A stretch of DNA of 64,000 nucleotides from NCBI GenBank assembly GCA_021399435.1, contig JAJTUP010000030.1, positions 372,001 through 436,000 on the forward strand, written 5' to 3'. The notes below the pieces were generated by a model. The model saw only the letters and a program-made list of their open reading frames with translations. It made no database searches and was not told where the DNA came from. This DNA is from Diaporthe sp. PMI_573 (lineage: Eukaryota > Ascomycota > Sordariomycetes > Diaporthales > Diaporthaceae). The translations under genes were made by a program, and so were the position numbers. This document shows, piece after piece, positions 45,047 to 56,213 of this stretch (the stretch's first letter is position 1; the number at the start of each line of letters is the position of its first letter).

Positions 45047-47264
45047 ATGGGAGACTCATTGCCAGTCACCCCACAGAATCGGGCCGGCCCCAGCTCGACC
45101 AGCCTGTGGAACCCAGAAAACCCCAGGACACCGTCGCAAATAGCCAGAGTGAGGTACAGAGAGAACCAGTATTTCAAGCTCTGGAGGCGAGGACTGAGGA
45201 ACGAATGGGAAGGCCCACGATGGAATCTGCCCTTACAAGATCTGCCGGGGAGGCGAAGCGGGCGATGGGGCGGGCTGTTATCGACCGAGTCTGGTGGGGT
45301 CCAGCGCCGCCGCGAAGCAGAAGCGGATCGCATACGATATTATCCGTCTGGAGGTTCATCACCGCCTGCGAGTGTCGCACAGCCCACCAAGATGATTATG
45401 AGGAGACTTCGAGACGCCTCCTTGGTCAAGATACTTGGGTTTGGCGGTTTCGGGTGCGCGGCATTGTTAGAGGTGAAAAGTAAACAAGGTTCGATTAGGA
45501 GGGTTGTAATGAAGACTGTTATCGGGGACGACGGCTGGGCGACGGACGACCTAAAGACGGAGAAGAAGTGGCAGATCAGCCTGATGAGATCAATGCACGT
45601 AGTGGAGCTCGTCAAATGGTCCACCTTGACAGGCGCTCCATTAGTATTAGAGGACGTGCTGATCGATGACAACCAAACATTCTTCTTTATGGAGCTGATG
45701 AAGCATGGTGATCTTCAACAAGTCATCGGTCGAGCAGGGAATAAGGGGGAAAAGCTGCCCAGCAGATTGCTCTGGAAGGTTTTCGCGTGCCGTAGGTTAT
45801 GGGAAGCCCCAGTCCTCTCGAGAGGCTGGCTAACTAGTTACGCAGTGATACGAGGCTGCATCGCCATGCGGTACCCTCCAAGATTGGACAGGATTGAATC
45901 GCGCACGGAGGAGGATTGGAAATCACAAGATGGGCCGGCCATACTGGAACAAGTACCTGAGATAACCGTGCGGGACAGTCGGGACTACGACTTGATACAT
46001 TTTGACCTTGATCCTCAAAACAGTGAGCCTTGCAAGACCTGCCTGGCGCAATAACGATCTTACGGACGCTAATTCTGCGCTCAGTTTTATTAGGAGACTT
46101 CGATAATACAGGCCACGCTGCCGTTCCACGCTTCAAGGTAAGTCGTGTTTAAATAAAACTGTCACGAACGTAAGTGGAACAGAAACAAGGTTATACTCAC
46201 AGATGTGTGATAAGATTGCCGACCTTGGTCTCGCAGAGCGGAGTAACGGAGAATTATTGACAACTGAGTACGTCCAAACTATACAGGGTTCCAGAATGGA
46301 GGAGTCCACCCTGGGAAGGGATCTAAGAACACTGACTGTCGTCTTAGGGGAATTTGGACATCACGGCAGCGGGGGAAATCTCGCTATTTCCTTCCTGTAA
46401 GTATTGAGACCTGATCAGACACCGCAACTAGCCTACATGATTCCTGCTGATATAGAACGTCACCTACAGGAGCAGTACCATCGAGAGTGGGAATGGGCTG
46501 AAGCCAAGCCACGACAACAGCAGCCTCCGTTGCAAGTCGCCGCAAATTACGGATCATGGAGTAACGTATATCACATCGCAATGGTAAGTCGACAAGAAAG
46601 CTCCAGGGCAAATAGACTACGAAGCAATTTGAAATTCGGACTTTGAATAACATGTTGAAGTGTATGCACATGTTGATAACACTCTACACGTTTCCGTATC
46701 CCCCAAACACGATCGGTCCATTCAACGGCCAAGGTTTACGACAACCACATTCAAGCGTCGGTGTTATACGAGATCTCATGGGGGTAGAAGTGCCACAATT
46801 CTACACAAATGGCGCCGGCCTAGTTAGCGAACAAGGACTCGATCCAAGGCTGAGAAATCTGCTCATGCGATGTCTGGCGGTCATCCCAAGCCATCGCCCG
46901 GGACTAGAGGAACTGGAGGCGTGGGCCCTCCAGGCGGAGACAAACCCGGGGTTCTTTGGTGGCATTGGCGGGGACTTATACTCGACTGACCTGGCAGACC
47001 AGTTCATATGTCGACCAAGAGAGGTGCGTGGGCTTCCCCAACCCAACATTATCTAAGAGCTTGGCTAACCAGGAATTGCGACATGACAGCCCCCACCGGC
47101 CACGATACAAGTGGCCCAGCCGGTTATGCCCCAGCCGGTTATGCCCCAGCCAACGGCAATGGAGGTGTCTGGCGACAAGGAACGAGAGACCACCCCGGAT
47201 ATGTGGTGATTCATACTTGCTTTTTCAACTCCCATCCAGGGTAGTGTGGGAAGTAATGGCGTGA
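45047..47264 (+). CDS. Fungal serine/threonine protein kinase-like protein, multi-exon
   Basis: Proposed exons are 45047-45791, 45846-46022, 46085-46137, 46203-46267, 46409-46583, 46661-47023 and 47073-47264 (589 residues); phases agree. The first intron is silent in reading frame but clear (GTAGGT, CTAAC, GCAG), joining 'LWKVFAC' to 'LIRGCIAMRYPP'. Kinase marks are the Gly-rich loop 'LGFGGFGCAAL', 'RRVVMKTV' (Lys), 'FFFMELMKHGDL' hinge, catalytic 'LIHFDLDPQNILLGDFD', and 'KIADLGLAE' (DLG in place of DFG). The C-lobe includes 'NYGSWSNVYHIAM' spliced to 'CMHMLITLYTFPYPP' and 'RLRNLLMRCLA'. Exon 4's end and the 141-base intron after it are the weakest part. An unusually charged N-terminus precedes the kinase. 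This type is a fungal-expanded kinase group with unknown targets. Confidence 0.68.
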
Positions 47265-49238
47265 TATCAAATAGCTTATCCGAGAATACCAGAGGCCGGG
47301 ACTGTCGTTAGATGGATGGCCTGTTGTTGTTAAATATCCGATGTAGTAGTTTGCACCGTTCCAAAGTTGATGTATTTAGCACCAGCCGAGAATCTCCCTT
47401 TCCACCATTTCAAACGGGTTGTATGTCAGGGAACCAGCCCTAAGCTCCGACGCGCGCTGCTTGTATTTCAGTCGTATCAAGACTTCTTCGACAGCAGCTG
47501 CGATAGCCTCAGTTGCTCGGGACTGGTCCGGTAGACACAAATCGATCCCAAAATACTCGATCCTGCGGCCAATACAAGCCTTTTCGAAGATGCTGCCACA
47601 CTGGACCAGTGGAACTGAGTTCGAAATGGCTGGCCGACTCCGCCGTACCCGATATTCGACACAAATACATTGGTGTGTGCAATCGGACAACCGTTTCCCG
47701 ATATTGGAGGACCTCTGTCCCTTGAGCCACGGAAATCATTCGTTTTCGGCCTGATTTGGTGGTGGCCGCGCTTGAGCTGTTGATTAGCACCTCGTGGTAC
47801 CACACTGAGAGCACTAATTCTGTAGGGGTGTCTTTGGCCGCAGGATCCCCCAATATTTGATATGCCGTGGGTCATGGGCGGCATTTGAATTCGAGGCTGC
47901 ATACGGCGACCTGCAGGACCACATCAGGACAGATTATTAAGGAATCTTGGAACGGATGGCAAACACGTTTGATCTTATCGTGTTTGGCGGTACAGTTCAT
48001 CCAGCGGCTTGCTCGTGTTAGCAGCCACCAGCATCCATCTCGCCAGGGGCTTCAATTCATCCATGTATTGCGCTGGTTATACATCGACGTTCCGTTTTAT
48101 TCCTTCCTCGCTGACGTTATATGGTGGGCCAGAGCCCCAGCACGGCCGTTCTAGACCCACCCAGTAGAGAGGCATCAGACTAATGCTAACGAATTTGACC
48201 CAGACTTGTTCCAATTCCCCAGGGAAGATCTGCTCCAAGCGCCATGGGCAATGTTCCAGACAAAGGTGTATCGGATAGAATTACCACCGACCTGCCTCTC
48301 AAGACGTAAGCTCCTCCGAGACGGTTTTTGATTGTGGTCAAGCCGTATCGGAGAGTATCAAGACCACTTAGGATCATCTTTGCCTACCACAACATAACGA
48401 GTCAAGCGAGCCGCCTTTGGGCACTGGCACTTGGGACAAGCCCCCCTTTCTTCACATCATCGAAAGCCGCCCATAAACCCTTGGCAAGTTGTTGTTACCA
48501 AGCTCTTCCAGAGCTTCGCCAATTTTCTTGTCTTGATGGGAATACATACAATAAGAGGGGAGACGTGTGCACCTATGTCACTAATTGAAGGCGCCCATGT
48601 TTTATCACTAGCTATGGTAACTTCAAAGCCGCGTGAGACCAGGTATTTGCAGATCTGTATGTAGCCTCGGGCCCGTGTGACCTTCTCGTGGGGGTGAACA
48701 ATACAATATGAGTGGCAAAGCCATGGTTACGTTCAGGCAACTTCACATTACCAACAACACAAGTGCAACCCAGAAACGAGAAGGCATTTATGGAACATGT
48801 ACATTTACGCAAAGATTTAACACGCGTACTGGAGATAAACAGCGAGCTTCGATTTGCAGACCTTGGCTGGAGTACTTCGGCACTTGGAGCTGGTCGTCTT
48901 GCTCGGGCCCGTGTCGGGGTACGCAATTGTCTTGTGTCTGACTCGAGGCTCCGCTCCACGTCAATCACACCAACGTTAACTTTTGACTTCTCCAATGAAA
49001 GTCGGTGAGGTTAGAAAATCGGGCTACCTGCTACGTGGTGGGTCCAGAGCAACCAATAGAAAATTGTAGAGAAGCAATTAAGCTTTATGATGCCTGCCAA
49101 GGTATAAAAAGGCCACGATGGTCGGACTCCCGCTCTTTGTAGTTAAATAAGACTCAGTGGCCAATTGGCGCGAGTGGATATTGTCTAATTCCAGACCACA
49201 AGCGCACTCCCGTGGAATTCTCTACAAGGACAACAGCA
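47265..49238. other. Gene-poor stretch with coding-like fragments
   Basis: Minus-strand frames at 47376-47902 and a plus-strand frame at 48190-48310 ('FPREDLLQAPWAMFQT') and 48712-49008 have protein-like pieces, but none forms a gene with sensible splice joints. A probable graveyard of fragments. Confidence 0.35.
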
Positions 49239-50009
49239 ATGGCTCATGAGCTGTCTCTGACAGAGCTCGCGGTCAAGCACGGCACAGACAAACACGGTAA
49301 TAGCAAACCTGACGCGGACGGTTCCATCCGGCCAGGCCACAAGTACGCCGGCCACTATGATCACCACTTCAGCCGCTTCCGCCACCTTGATAACATCAGC
49401 GTCCTCGAGATCGGCGTCGGAGGGTACGAAGACCCAAACGAAGGCGGCGAGTCTCTGCGGATGTGGAAGGACTACTTTTCGAAAGCACAAATTGTCGGCC
49501 TCGACTACTACAACAAAACACCGCTCCAGGAAGACCGTATCCGGATCTATCAGGGTAGTCAGGACGACCCAGCGTTGCTCCAACAAATCTCTGGGGAGAA
49601 TGGTGGCTTCGATATCATCATAGATGATGGCAGCCACTGCAACGAGCACGTTATTGCCTCGTTCAAGATCCTTTTCCCTCTTCTGAAAACGGGGGGCATA
49701 TACGCTATCGAAGACCTACAGACTTCATACTGGAAGCCTACCTTCGGCGGGTCGAGTACGGAAATGTCCAGCATGTCTACGTCGATGGGCTTTCTCAAAT
49801 CTCTTGTGGATGGGCTGAATCATGCCGAGTTCGACCTGCTAAATTACAAAGCGACATATTTCGACAGACATATCACATCCATTCAATTCTACCACAACCT
49901 GGCTTTCATCTATAAGGGCGACAATGATGAGGAGAGTAATTGCATCGGAGCTGATCACACAATCCCCCAATTGTACAAAGATTTGCCCAAGCCTAAATGG
50001 GCAGATTGA
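49239..50009 (+). CDS. MycE/ElmMI-like sugar O-methyltransferase
   Basis: Intronless, 256 residues from the ATG at 49239 (the ORF opens at 49212, giving nine extra residues). It starts 'ELAVKHGTDKHGNSKPDADG' then 'HHFSRFRHLDNISVLEIGVG', the SAM motif I. 'GGESLRMWKDYFSKAQIVGL' and 'FDIIIDDGSHCNEHVIASFK' (Asp129, Asp130, His133) match the metal-dependent O-methyltransferases of actinobacterial macrolide and tetracenomycin-type sugar tailoring (MycE, ElmMI). 'GGIYAIEDLQTSYWKP' is also highly conserved there. It would methylate a hydroxyl on a glycosylated metabolite using SAM and Mg2+. The match to bacterial proteins and lack of introns suggest past transfer, though such genes occur in several fungi. 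No glycosyltransferase or polyketide synthase lies in the window. Confidence 0.9.
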   Translation: MAHELSLTELAVKHGTDKHGNSKPDADGSIRPGHKYAGHYDHHFSRFRHLDNISVLEIGVGGYEDPNEGGESLRMWKDYFSKAQIVGLDYYNKTPLQEDRIRIYQGSQDDPALLQQISGENGGFDIIIDDGSHCNEHVIASFKILFPLLKTGGIYAIEDLQTSYWKPTFGGSSTEMSSMSTSMGFLKSLVDGLNHAEFDLLNYKATYFDRHITSIQFYHNLAFIYKGDNDEESNCIGADHTIPQLYKDLPKPKWAD

Positions 50010-50538
50010 TGGTATATTGAGAGAGAAGATACGCCATTGCGCCTTTAATTTACATTGATAGAAATCGGGAAGTTTATGTGATCGACGGAATGTAAGAGTG
50101 AAGATGTATTGTATTTATATAGAAAGCGTCGCGGTCTGGATATAAAGTGGATAGAACAACGTTATAGGTATTTAGTGTAAAATTCTCTGGTCTCCAGTAA
50201 ATATCTTGACTACAAAGAACTGTAGTCAAGTTATTACTTATACTTATACACTGTTATCGTTGATAAGAAAAATTGTTCCTTGTCCTTCTAGGACACTTAT
50301 TGCCGTTCCAGCTTAGTAGAGGAACTCAAAGAATAGTACAAATAGTCCATAAGTACGCAGACGACAGGTATGATTAGTCAGTACCAGGATATTAGCATCA
50401 TCTTGTGCACGCATGTCTTTTACTTTTCCTCCATGGCACCTGCGTTTCCTATATAAAATCTCACACAATGAACAATGACTTTATACGTTGATCCGTGACC
50501 GCGAGAAAATACAAACCCAAACAACTGCTATGACTACA
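50010..50538. other. AT-rich intergenic stretch with dispersed repeat copy
   Basis: Lies between convergent genes. Contains one copy (50299-50335) of a 37-base sequence repeated at 63322-63358. Confidence 0.6.
50299..50335 (+). repeat. Dispersed 37-base repeat, copy A
   Basis: Begins attgccgttccagcttagta and ends caaagaata; identical for 37 bases to 63322-63358, same strand. Weaker likeness continues (ggacac before, aatagtccata after). Confidence 0.9.
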
Positions 50539-51566
50539 TTACGGGTATCCGCGCCACGACCAGTACTCCCCCACAGCAGTCATCTCATTATCAAACCTCT
50601 GTGGCATAATGCTGTCAATGTACCCATGGGCGAAGACCTCATGACCCTCATCAACGACCAACGCCATCTTACAATATTCCCAATATGAGGGATACCATCC
50701 TGCCTCTTCCCAGTCAATGACACCGGTAATCACAGGAGCCGACCCTGCGAGATTTAAAACCATGATATTGCCCGGATGAAAATCTCCATGAGCGAAATGG
50801 ATATCGCCAGTGTCCGGCAGAAAAGGTCGGTAGGGGTCCTCATGTGACCTCTGTGAGAGGGGCGTAGTTGGAAATGCTCCCAATTGGACCCAGTCGTTGA
50901 AATCTTTGATTGTCGCAAATGGCCCCGATTTTCCATAAAGGGCATCGTCGCGGGCAAAGCGATCTCGAACTTCGCCACGGGTGATGGAACCTAATGCAGG
51001 AACTTATTAGATTTATGCTTCCGGATCTGGATTCAAGCTTCTGTGACAGAAATAGGCATACCGATAAAAGTCTCTTCAGATTCAGGTCTAAGCCGTCGAA
51101 GGTAGCCTTGGATTGAGCCAAGGTCCTTACATATCGACTCCTTCTCTGATAGCGAGAGAGTAGTCCATACTTCATACAGATGTTTGCCTGGGACTAGACT
51201 CATGTAGATAAAGTTCTTGTTGTCCTCTGACCTCCATCCGAATACTTCAGGAACTGGAATCTCGTGGTTAGGAAACGCCTGCCACAGGGCCCGCATGGTG
51301 AGAGCATTGTCCAGGTGAACATGAGAAGGCTGCCCGAACTTGACAACAAGCGCAAGATCCTCGAAGATGGCGATACCATGGGGACTTTCGGAATCTTGTG
51401 CATGTTGTTTCAAGACGTCAGCGGCCGAGGGCAGATTCGAGTTGGCGGATGTGAAGAAGGACGTGTCGCGGAAGTCTATGCGCGACGGATCGTCACCATG
51501 CTGGGGCACATGCAAGGTGATTGTGTCTAGGAACGCTTGCTCCATGGTGAGTCCAAGAGAAGTCAT
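50539..51566 (-). CDS. APH-type phosphotransferase family protein
   Basis: Exons 51566-51062 and 50990-50539 (71-base intron) give 318 residues; an alternative Met is at 51545. The N-lobe has 'ALVVKFGQPSHVHLDNALTM' (Lys of the VxxK strand, then the helix acid region) and 'FIYMSLVPGKHLYEVW' as hinge. The C-lobe has the catalytic loop 'HFAHGDFHPGNIMV' with Asp238, and 'GVIDWEEAGWYPSYWEYCK' with the metal-binding Asp. These are the marks of the aminoglycoside phosphotransferase/choline-kinase-like superfamily, which is greatly expanded in filamentous fungi with mostly unknown substrates. No signal peptide. Antibiotic resistance cannot be inferred. Confidence 0.87.
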
Positions 51567-52453
51567 ATAACGTGTTATTTAGGTGCCAGTGGGCGACACG
51601 AAGACCGGAGGCGTGATGCCTGTGAGCGGGCTTAGGCGAGAAGTTTATATTATGGGCCGGAAGGATCAACTGGGTGGGTCCAGTCCGAGTCCACTTCACT
51701 GATTCAGCGTCGAGCGCTCAGAGCACCCAGTCGGGGCATCTAGTGGTGTTCGGGGAGCAGGCTTATCGAGCGAGGGATACGAGTAATCATTTGTCTTTTT
51801 CGCTGCCTGCTTCAAGTGAACATGGTACGTACCGCGAAACGCTCTATAGGATCTGAATACCCGCCAATAGAAGGATTTCAGGGAACAATTATCAGATCAG
51901 TACAGTAAGATTTTGGGGTAAACCAGCGCCCAATTAGATTGATGTTACTACACACGGCAAGGAAGGCATTTGCCTCTACGATTGCCAAGGAGAGCAAGAT
52001 ACTAGCTGCTAGTGGAGCTTGACCTGCCCCTGTTACTTCGTGAGAAGAAGGAATCACCATGGGCTTCAAAAACGCAAAATTATCCGTCTTGGGTTCATCT
52101 CCCACCTCGATTCTTGGAGTGAGAGGGTGCTGAAAAGGGGGCTCTATACAAGTGCCTGATGGACGGCAGTCACCAGGACATTAAACCTGGAGTTTTGCTG
52201 CCTGCAAGCAATGATAGATGATAACATTGAAACGGTGCGCTGAATACAAGACTGTACGGCTTCATCATTCTATGCTCTTTTCCTTACCTCGGACTTCTTC
52301 GAAATGTCTTCTTGCTCTGTTCTATTCGCTCTTGCTGAAGATTCTTTCCTCAACCATGATCTCCATCTTCACAATTATCGCGCTTGAATTATCAAGGCAC
52401 CAATTTTCCAATCCTATGCACCGATCCATATTCCCTTCCCACAGCTATCGGCC
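51567..52453. other. Intergenic stretch, nothing recognised
   Basis: Upstream side of the APH-type gene and 3' side of the large membrane protein. No supported feature. Confidence 0.45.
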
Positions 52454-54802
52454 TCATCCGTACCTCCTATCGGCTTCAGGCTCAACTAGGTCCTGTTCTC
52501 TCCCCTCATCCAGCTCCACCAGCACCCTTGGAGACCCTTGTGTCTCTTTCAGGACAAGCTCCAGCCTGCCCTCAGGTGCCACTTCTCTGACAAAAGTCCG
52601 CACATTCCACGTTTGCCAGTTCTTCACCCCGCCTCCAGTATTCTGCAGTAATGGACTTGGCCGAGTGAGAATTGCCAATGCTATTAGCTCTCCCAGCTCC
52701 GACCACGCACTGCTACACCAACCATCACCTAGGACCAGCAGCAGGAGATGGGCATAGACCAGCATCATGTGTATCAAGAGGACAGTCATGGAGAGCTTTA
52801 TGATTGCCCCTTCAAATTTGTAGGCGTGTAATTGATGATAAAGTCGATAGTCGAGTTTGGTCCATTGGTCCGGCTGCAATAACGAGACATCTTTAGCATC
52901 CTCAAGCTCTTTAGCCGTGCGAAACTGGAACAGGGATTGCGTTCTTCTCAGGGAGTCCGTGAGATACAACGCGTGGCCGAGAAATGAGCATTCGGGCAGC
53001 AGACCAGTCCCGACTCTTTCGAAACACGAGTTCTCTATGAAGGTGAAGGGTCTGGATGCCAAGGAGAAGCGACTGTCGTCACATGCCAAATACATGAACT
53101 GACTTGAATCAACAGTGAGATTGGTGTTAAGCGAGTTGGCATAGTCGGCTGTGATGTTAATGGCCGGGCTAGTCGCCGTAGTGGTGTTTGATCTAGTGGT
53201 GGCCTGCACGGATTCCATGGAAGCGCCGGAGCGCATGATTGTCGCGAAGGGTGCTGTGAACCAGACGTCAGACTCGATCCACCTTGCGTCCACAAGGCAC
53301 AGATAGGCTGTAGTGTTGGGATCGCGCGGCTCGCGGCGAACGGTTATAAGTAATGCCGTGGATACAGTGACTCCAGTAGGGATAATACGGCTCATATCGA
53401 AATATTCCGCGAGTGGTTCCGGTGAATTCTGTGCCCGCATAATTCGGTCTGTCAATTGGCGATCCGGATATATATGAAGAGGCGAAAAGGAGCCCCAATG
53501 TGGGAAAGAGATTGGCTGGTCTCGGTATTCGGGTTGTATAGCGCTGCATTGCATTGACACAGATGGTTGACGCCAGATTAGATCTCTCTTTTCCGGGCCG
53601 AGCGCTTGACCCCTGATCATGAACATGCTTGTTGTGGTCGACTTCCAAATCCGATAGCGGTGGAAAAGCTCCTGCGTAACTATCGCCAATGGGGCTGTGG
53701 CTTGAATGGTGACTGATCGACAAAGCCTATCGGGACTTCGAAATTTGGAGGTATCCTGGGCCGTGACATCGCACTCATCCAAACTCTCTTCTTGGTAAGC
53801 CAACCCGATTGAATCGACTGTTGCGCCATCTACCAAAGTGATGTTTCCATTTGCTCGTAAGCCACCCTCAACCAGGACCCCGTCCAATCCAGATATTATT
53901 TGCCCCAACCTGTCAGAGAGGCTGTATGTGTCAAGACGGACATCTCTCAACGGATTTGCAGCAAATCGACCATCTAAAACCAAGGAAAATAAATCCTCGA
54001 AGGATGCACCGATATACGTTGCAGTCTCAAGGTCCTGCTCCATAAATCTTTCCATAGCATCCTCGCCATTCGGAATCCGCCACCAATCGTACCGTGGAAG
54101 CATCAGGGCTGCTGAACTAGGAGCAGACAGCAGTGCCAAAAGCGAGACAAGAACAACGAGCAAGACTGTCACGAGCTCTGGTCCGCTCTTTAGTGCGAAT
54201 CTTGCTGAGGCCAAGAAAGGAGTCTGGAAGAGGGAGAAAGGACTCGAAACACGGAATGGGGCGACCAGAAGGCCAAATGAAATACCTCGGCCAGTCAATA
54301 AATGATATCGGATCCGGTGGAAGAGGATGTCGGCGAGGGAGATCACTATCAGGGACTCGTGAAGCCTGGCAGCGAATAGCAATGCTTTCAACTGAATGTC
54401 GTTCGCCTTCCACTGGAAACCTTTAAGATAAAGCCAGAACAAGACCATGGTGATTGTGAGGGGAACGAAGTGCAGAAGGAGAAAATGACAGAATGCTCGA
54501 TTTCTGTTTTTAGTCCAGATAGGTTTTGGCTCTTCAACCGGGCCTCTTTGATGGTAGTCAGACTGTCGTCCGCTTTTGTTCGCATCGCACTTGATTCCGT
54601 CCTTGAAAGAGCAGTCCCTCTGACTGTCATCTCTCAAGGTATCCGGTGCCCGCGGTTCAGAGCCTCCCGTTACGTTGCTCCCATTGTTGCCGTCTGTACT
54701 TGCAAGTGAGACTATGTCTTCGCAACCTTCGACCACCGGAGTTTCTGAATAAGTCGATGGAGGCCTTGGCGCAGTAAGTGCCTCCATTTTGACCTGACAC
54801 AT
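52454..54802 (-). CDS. Large multi-pass fungal membrane protein, unknown function
   Basis: Single exon of 782 residues from the Met at 54802 (or 54787). The open frame reaches 55309, but its first residues are translated from the end of a MITE, so the longer start is rejected. About 115 hydrophilic residues lead to helices 'FCHFLLLHFVPLTITMVLFW' and 'LVTVLLVVLVSLLALLSAPS', a long Cys- and N-glycosylation-rich extracellular domain of about 400 residues, and a C-terminal helix 'LSMTVLLIHMMLVYAHLLLL'. The segment 'WSELGELIALAILTRPS..LQNTGGGV' near the C-terminus is a recurring mark of uncharacterised fungal integral membrane proteins. No enzyme motif is seen. Confidence 0.78.
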   Translation of the reverse strand: MCQVKMEALTAPRPPSTYSETPVVEGCEDIVSLASTDGNNGSNVTGGSEPRAPDTLRDDSQRDCSFKDGIKCDANKSGRQSDYHQRGPVEEPKPIWTKNRNRAFCHFLLLHFVPLTITMVLFWLYLKGFQWKANDIQLKALLFAARLHESLIVISLADILFHRIRYHLLTGRGISFGLLVAPFRVSSPFSLFQTPFLASARFALKSGPELVTVLLVVLVSLLALLSAPSSAALMLPRYDWWRIPNGEDAMERFMEQDLETATYIGASFEDLFSLVLDGRFAANPLRDVRLDTYSLSDRLGQIISGLDGVLVEGGLRANGNITLVDGATVDSIGLAYQEESLDECDVTAQDTSKFRSPDRLCRSVTIQATAPLAIVTQELFHRYRIWKSTTTSMFMIRGQALGPEKRDLIWRQPSVSMQCSAIQPEYRDQPISFPHWGSFSPLHIYPDRQLTDRIMRAQNSPEPLAEYFDMSRIIPTGVTVSTALLITVRREPRDPNTTAYLCLVDARWIESDVWFTAPFATIMRSGASMESVQATTRSNTTTATSPAINITADYANSLNTNLTVDSSQFMYLACDDSRFSLASRPFTFIENSCFERVGTGLLPECSFLGHALYLTDSLRRTQSLFQFRTAKELEDAKDVSLLQPDQWTKLDYRLYHQLHAYKFEGAIIKLSMTVLLIHMMLVYAHLLLLVLGDGWCSSAWSELGELIALAILTRPSPLLQNTGGGVKNWQTWNVRTFVREVAPEGRLELVLKETQGSPRVLVELDEGREQDLVEPEADRRYG

Positions 54803-55243
54803 TTTCGAAAGGTCAGGTTCAGGACAATTTGACCGATTGCGAATTCGTTGGCCTGGCAGACTGCTGAAAGCAATGGGCAGGGACTGACTATGTTGATATT
54901 TGTAAGGCTTTGGCCATGACCTACAGCATAACGGGACAGGAGGAGGGGTCAGCCCCATTTCAATAGGATTGTTGTCAACTGGGCATCCGAATGACGGTTT
55001 CCGTTGCCTAACAGAGCGATCGTTATGCGGCCAAGAACTCAGCTCTCGTGTTGTGTCACGTCGGGGGATCAGGTCAGTCAGTATTCCACCCAAGCACAAG
55101 GACGCAAATGATGGCAGTGTGCTTGCAGACTGCAGAAGCCAGCTAGGGGCGGACAAGTTAGGGGCGCAATCTGTGGCATTGCCACAAGCAATTGCCAATT
55201 TGAGCTTTGTTGTATCTTGTCTCTCAAATGTTCCCTCAACACT

Positions 55244-55708
55244 CAGCCAACGTCCGCCCACGCATAGTTTTCCCGTCCGCCCAACCAACACAAAAGAATA
55301 GCTGCACACACCACTAGAAAAAAGGTACCCCTTAAGGCCTATATACTTTAAGCTACTTAGGCCCTCTGGCCTTAATTTGCCCTCTCTCTTTAATTCAGCC
55401 CTGTGGCTTCAATTCGGCCCTCTGGCTTTAATTTAGCCCTCTGGCTTTAATTTAGCCCTCTCTCTTTAATTCAGCCTCCTGGCTTCAATTCGGCCTTTAG
55501 CTTTAGGCTTCAATTCAGCCCTCTGGCTTTAATTCAGCTGTTTGTATTTTCAAGTACCGCCTAAATAGAAAGACAACTTATCCTTGTAACTACGGGGTGG
55601 AATTTCTGCTGATAAGTCAGAAAGATACTTTAGAATACTAGGGACTTACTCCCAAATAGTTGTATTAGGTAGGCGGACGGAAAACCATGGGTGGGCGGAC
55701 GCTAGCTG
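55244..55708. mobile_element. 465-base MITE with 9-base target duplication
   Basis: Imperfect terminal inverted repeats of about 39 bases, 55244-55283 (CAGCCAACGTCCGCCCACGC...) and the inverse of 55670-55708 (CAGCTAGCGTCCGCCCACCC...), share the core CGTCCGCCCAC and GTTTTCC. Exact 9-base repeats CTCAACACT flank it (55235-55243 and 55709-55717), favouring a Mutator-like origin, although CAG..CTG ends also occur in hAT elements. It encodes nothing; its middle holds a 19-base minisatellite. Confidence 0.88.
55358..55535 (+). repeat. 19-base minisatellite inside the MITE
   Basis: About nine degenerate copies of gccctctggctttaattta, with variants such as gccctctctctttaattca and gcctcctggcttcaattcg. 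Differences are mostly C/T changes. Confidence 0.85.
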
Positions 55709-56213
55709 CTCAACACTGCCTTATTCGAACAATCACTCATGCATTTTGGCAGATGCTTGTTGGGGTCGGCGTCAGCGGTAACATGGGGGCAAGCAGTGCC
55801 ACACTTCCGCATCGTGAAGTGGTACATTGCTTATATTTAGAATTGTGAGATCAGAACCAGGTACTTCGCAACCTACCCGCATTCGCCTCGTGGAGGCCAT
55901 TGTCAGAGGTCCAGGGGTGCCAATGAAACTGCACGACTCTGGCGATTCGTCGTAAAAGAGCAAGCGTGCATGGCCGCAGCCTTGGATGAAGCAGATCAAT
56001 CGAATTTGGGGGCGTAAGTCGTCGCAGCTGTTGCCTACAGCTCGGAAAGATTGGCACAGGGGGCTACTTGAAAGCGAGCAGCCAAGACTGTGTGTGACTG
56101 ACTACCCGAGGGCATGGAAACATGGCCAATCTTTTGGAGATTTTTCCAAATTTCCAGAACATTGATTTCTTTCTGCTCTCCTATCGTGTCATTTTGTGTT
56201 GGACCAGTGCATA

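Larger units (their letters stand above)
54803..56213. other. Intergenic region containing the MITE
   Basis: Upstream sides of the large membrane protein gene and the Cys-rich membrane protein gene. Apart from the MITE, no gene or other repeat is seen. Confidence 0.5.
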
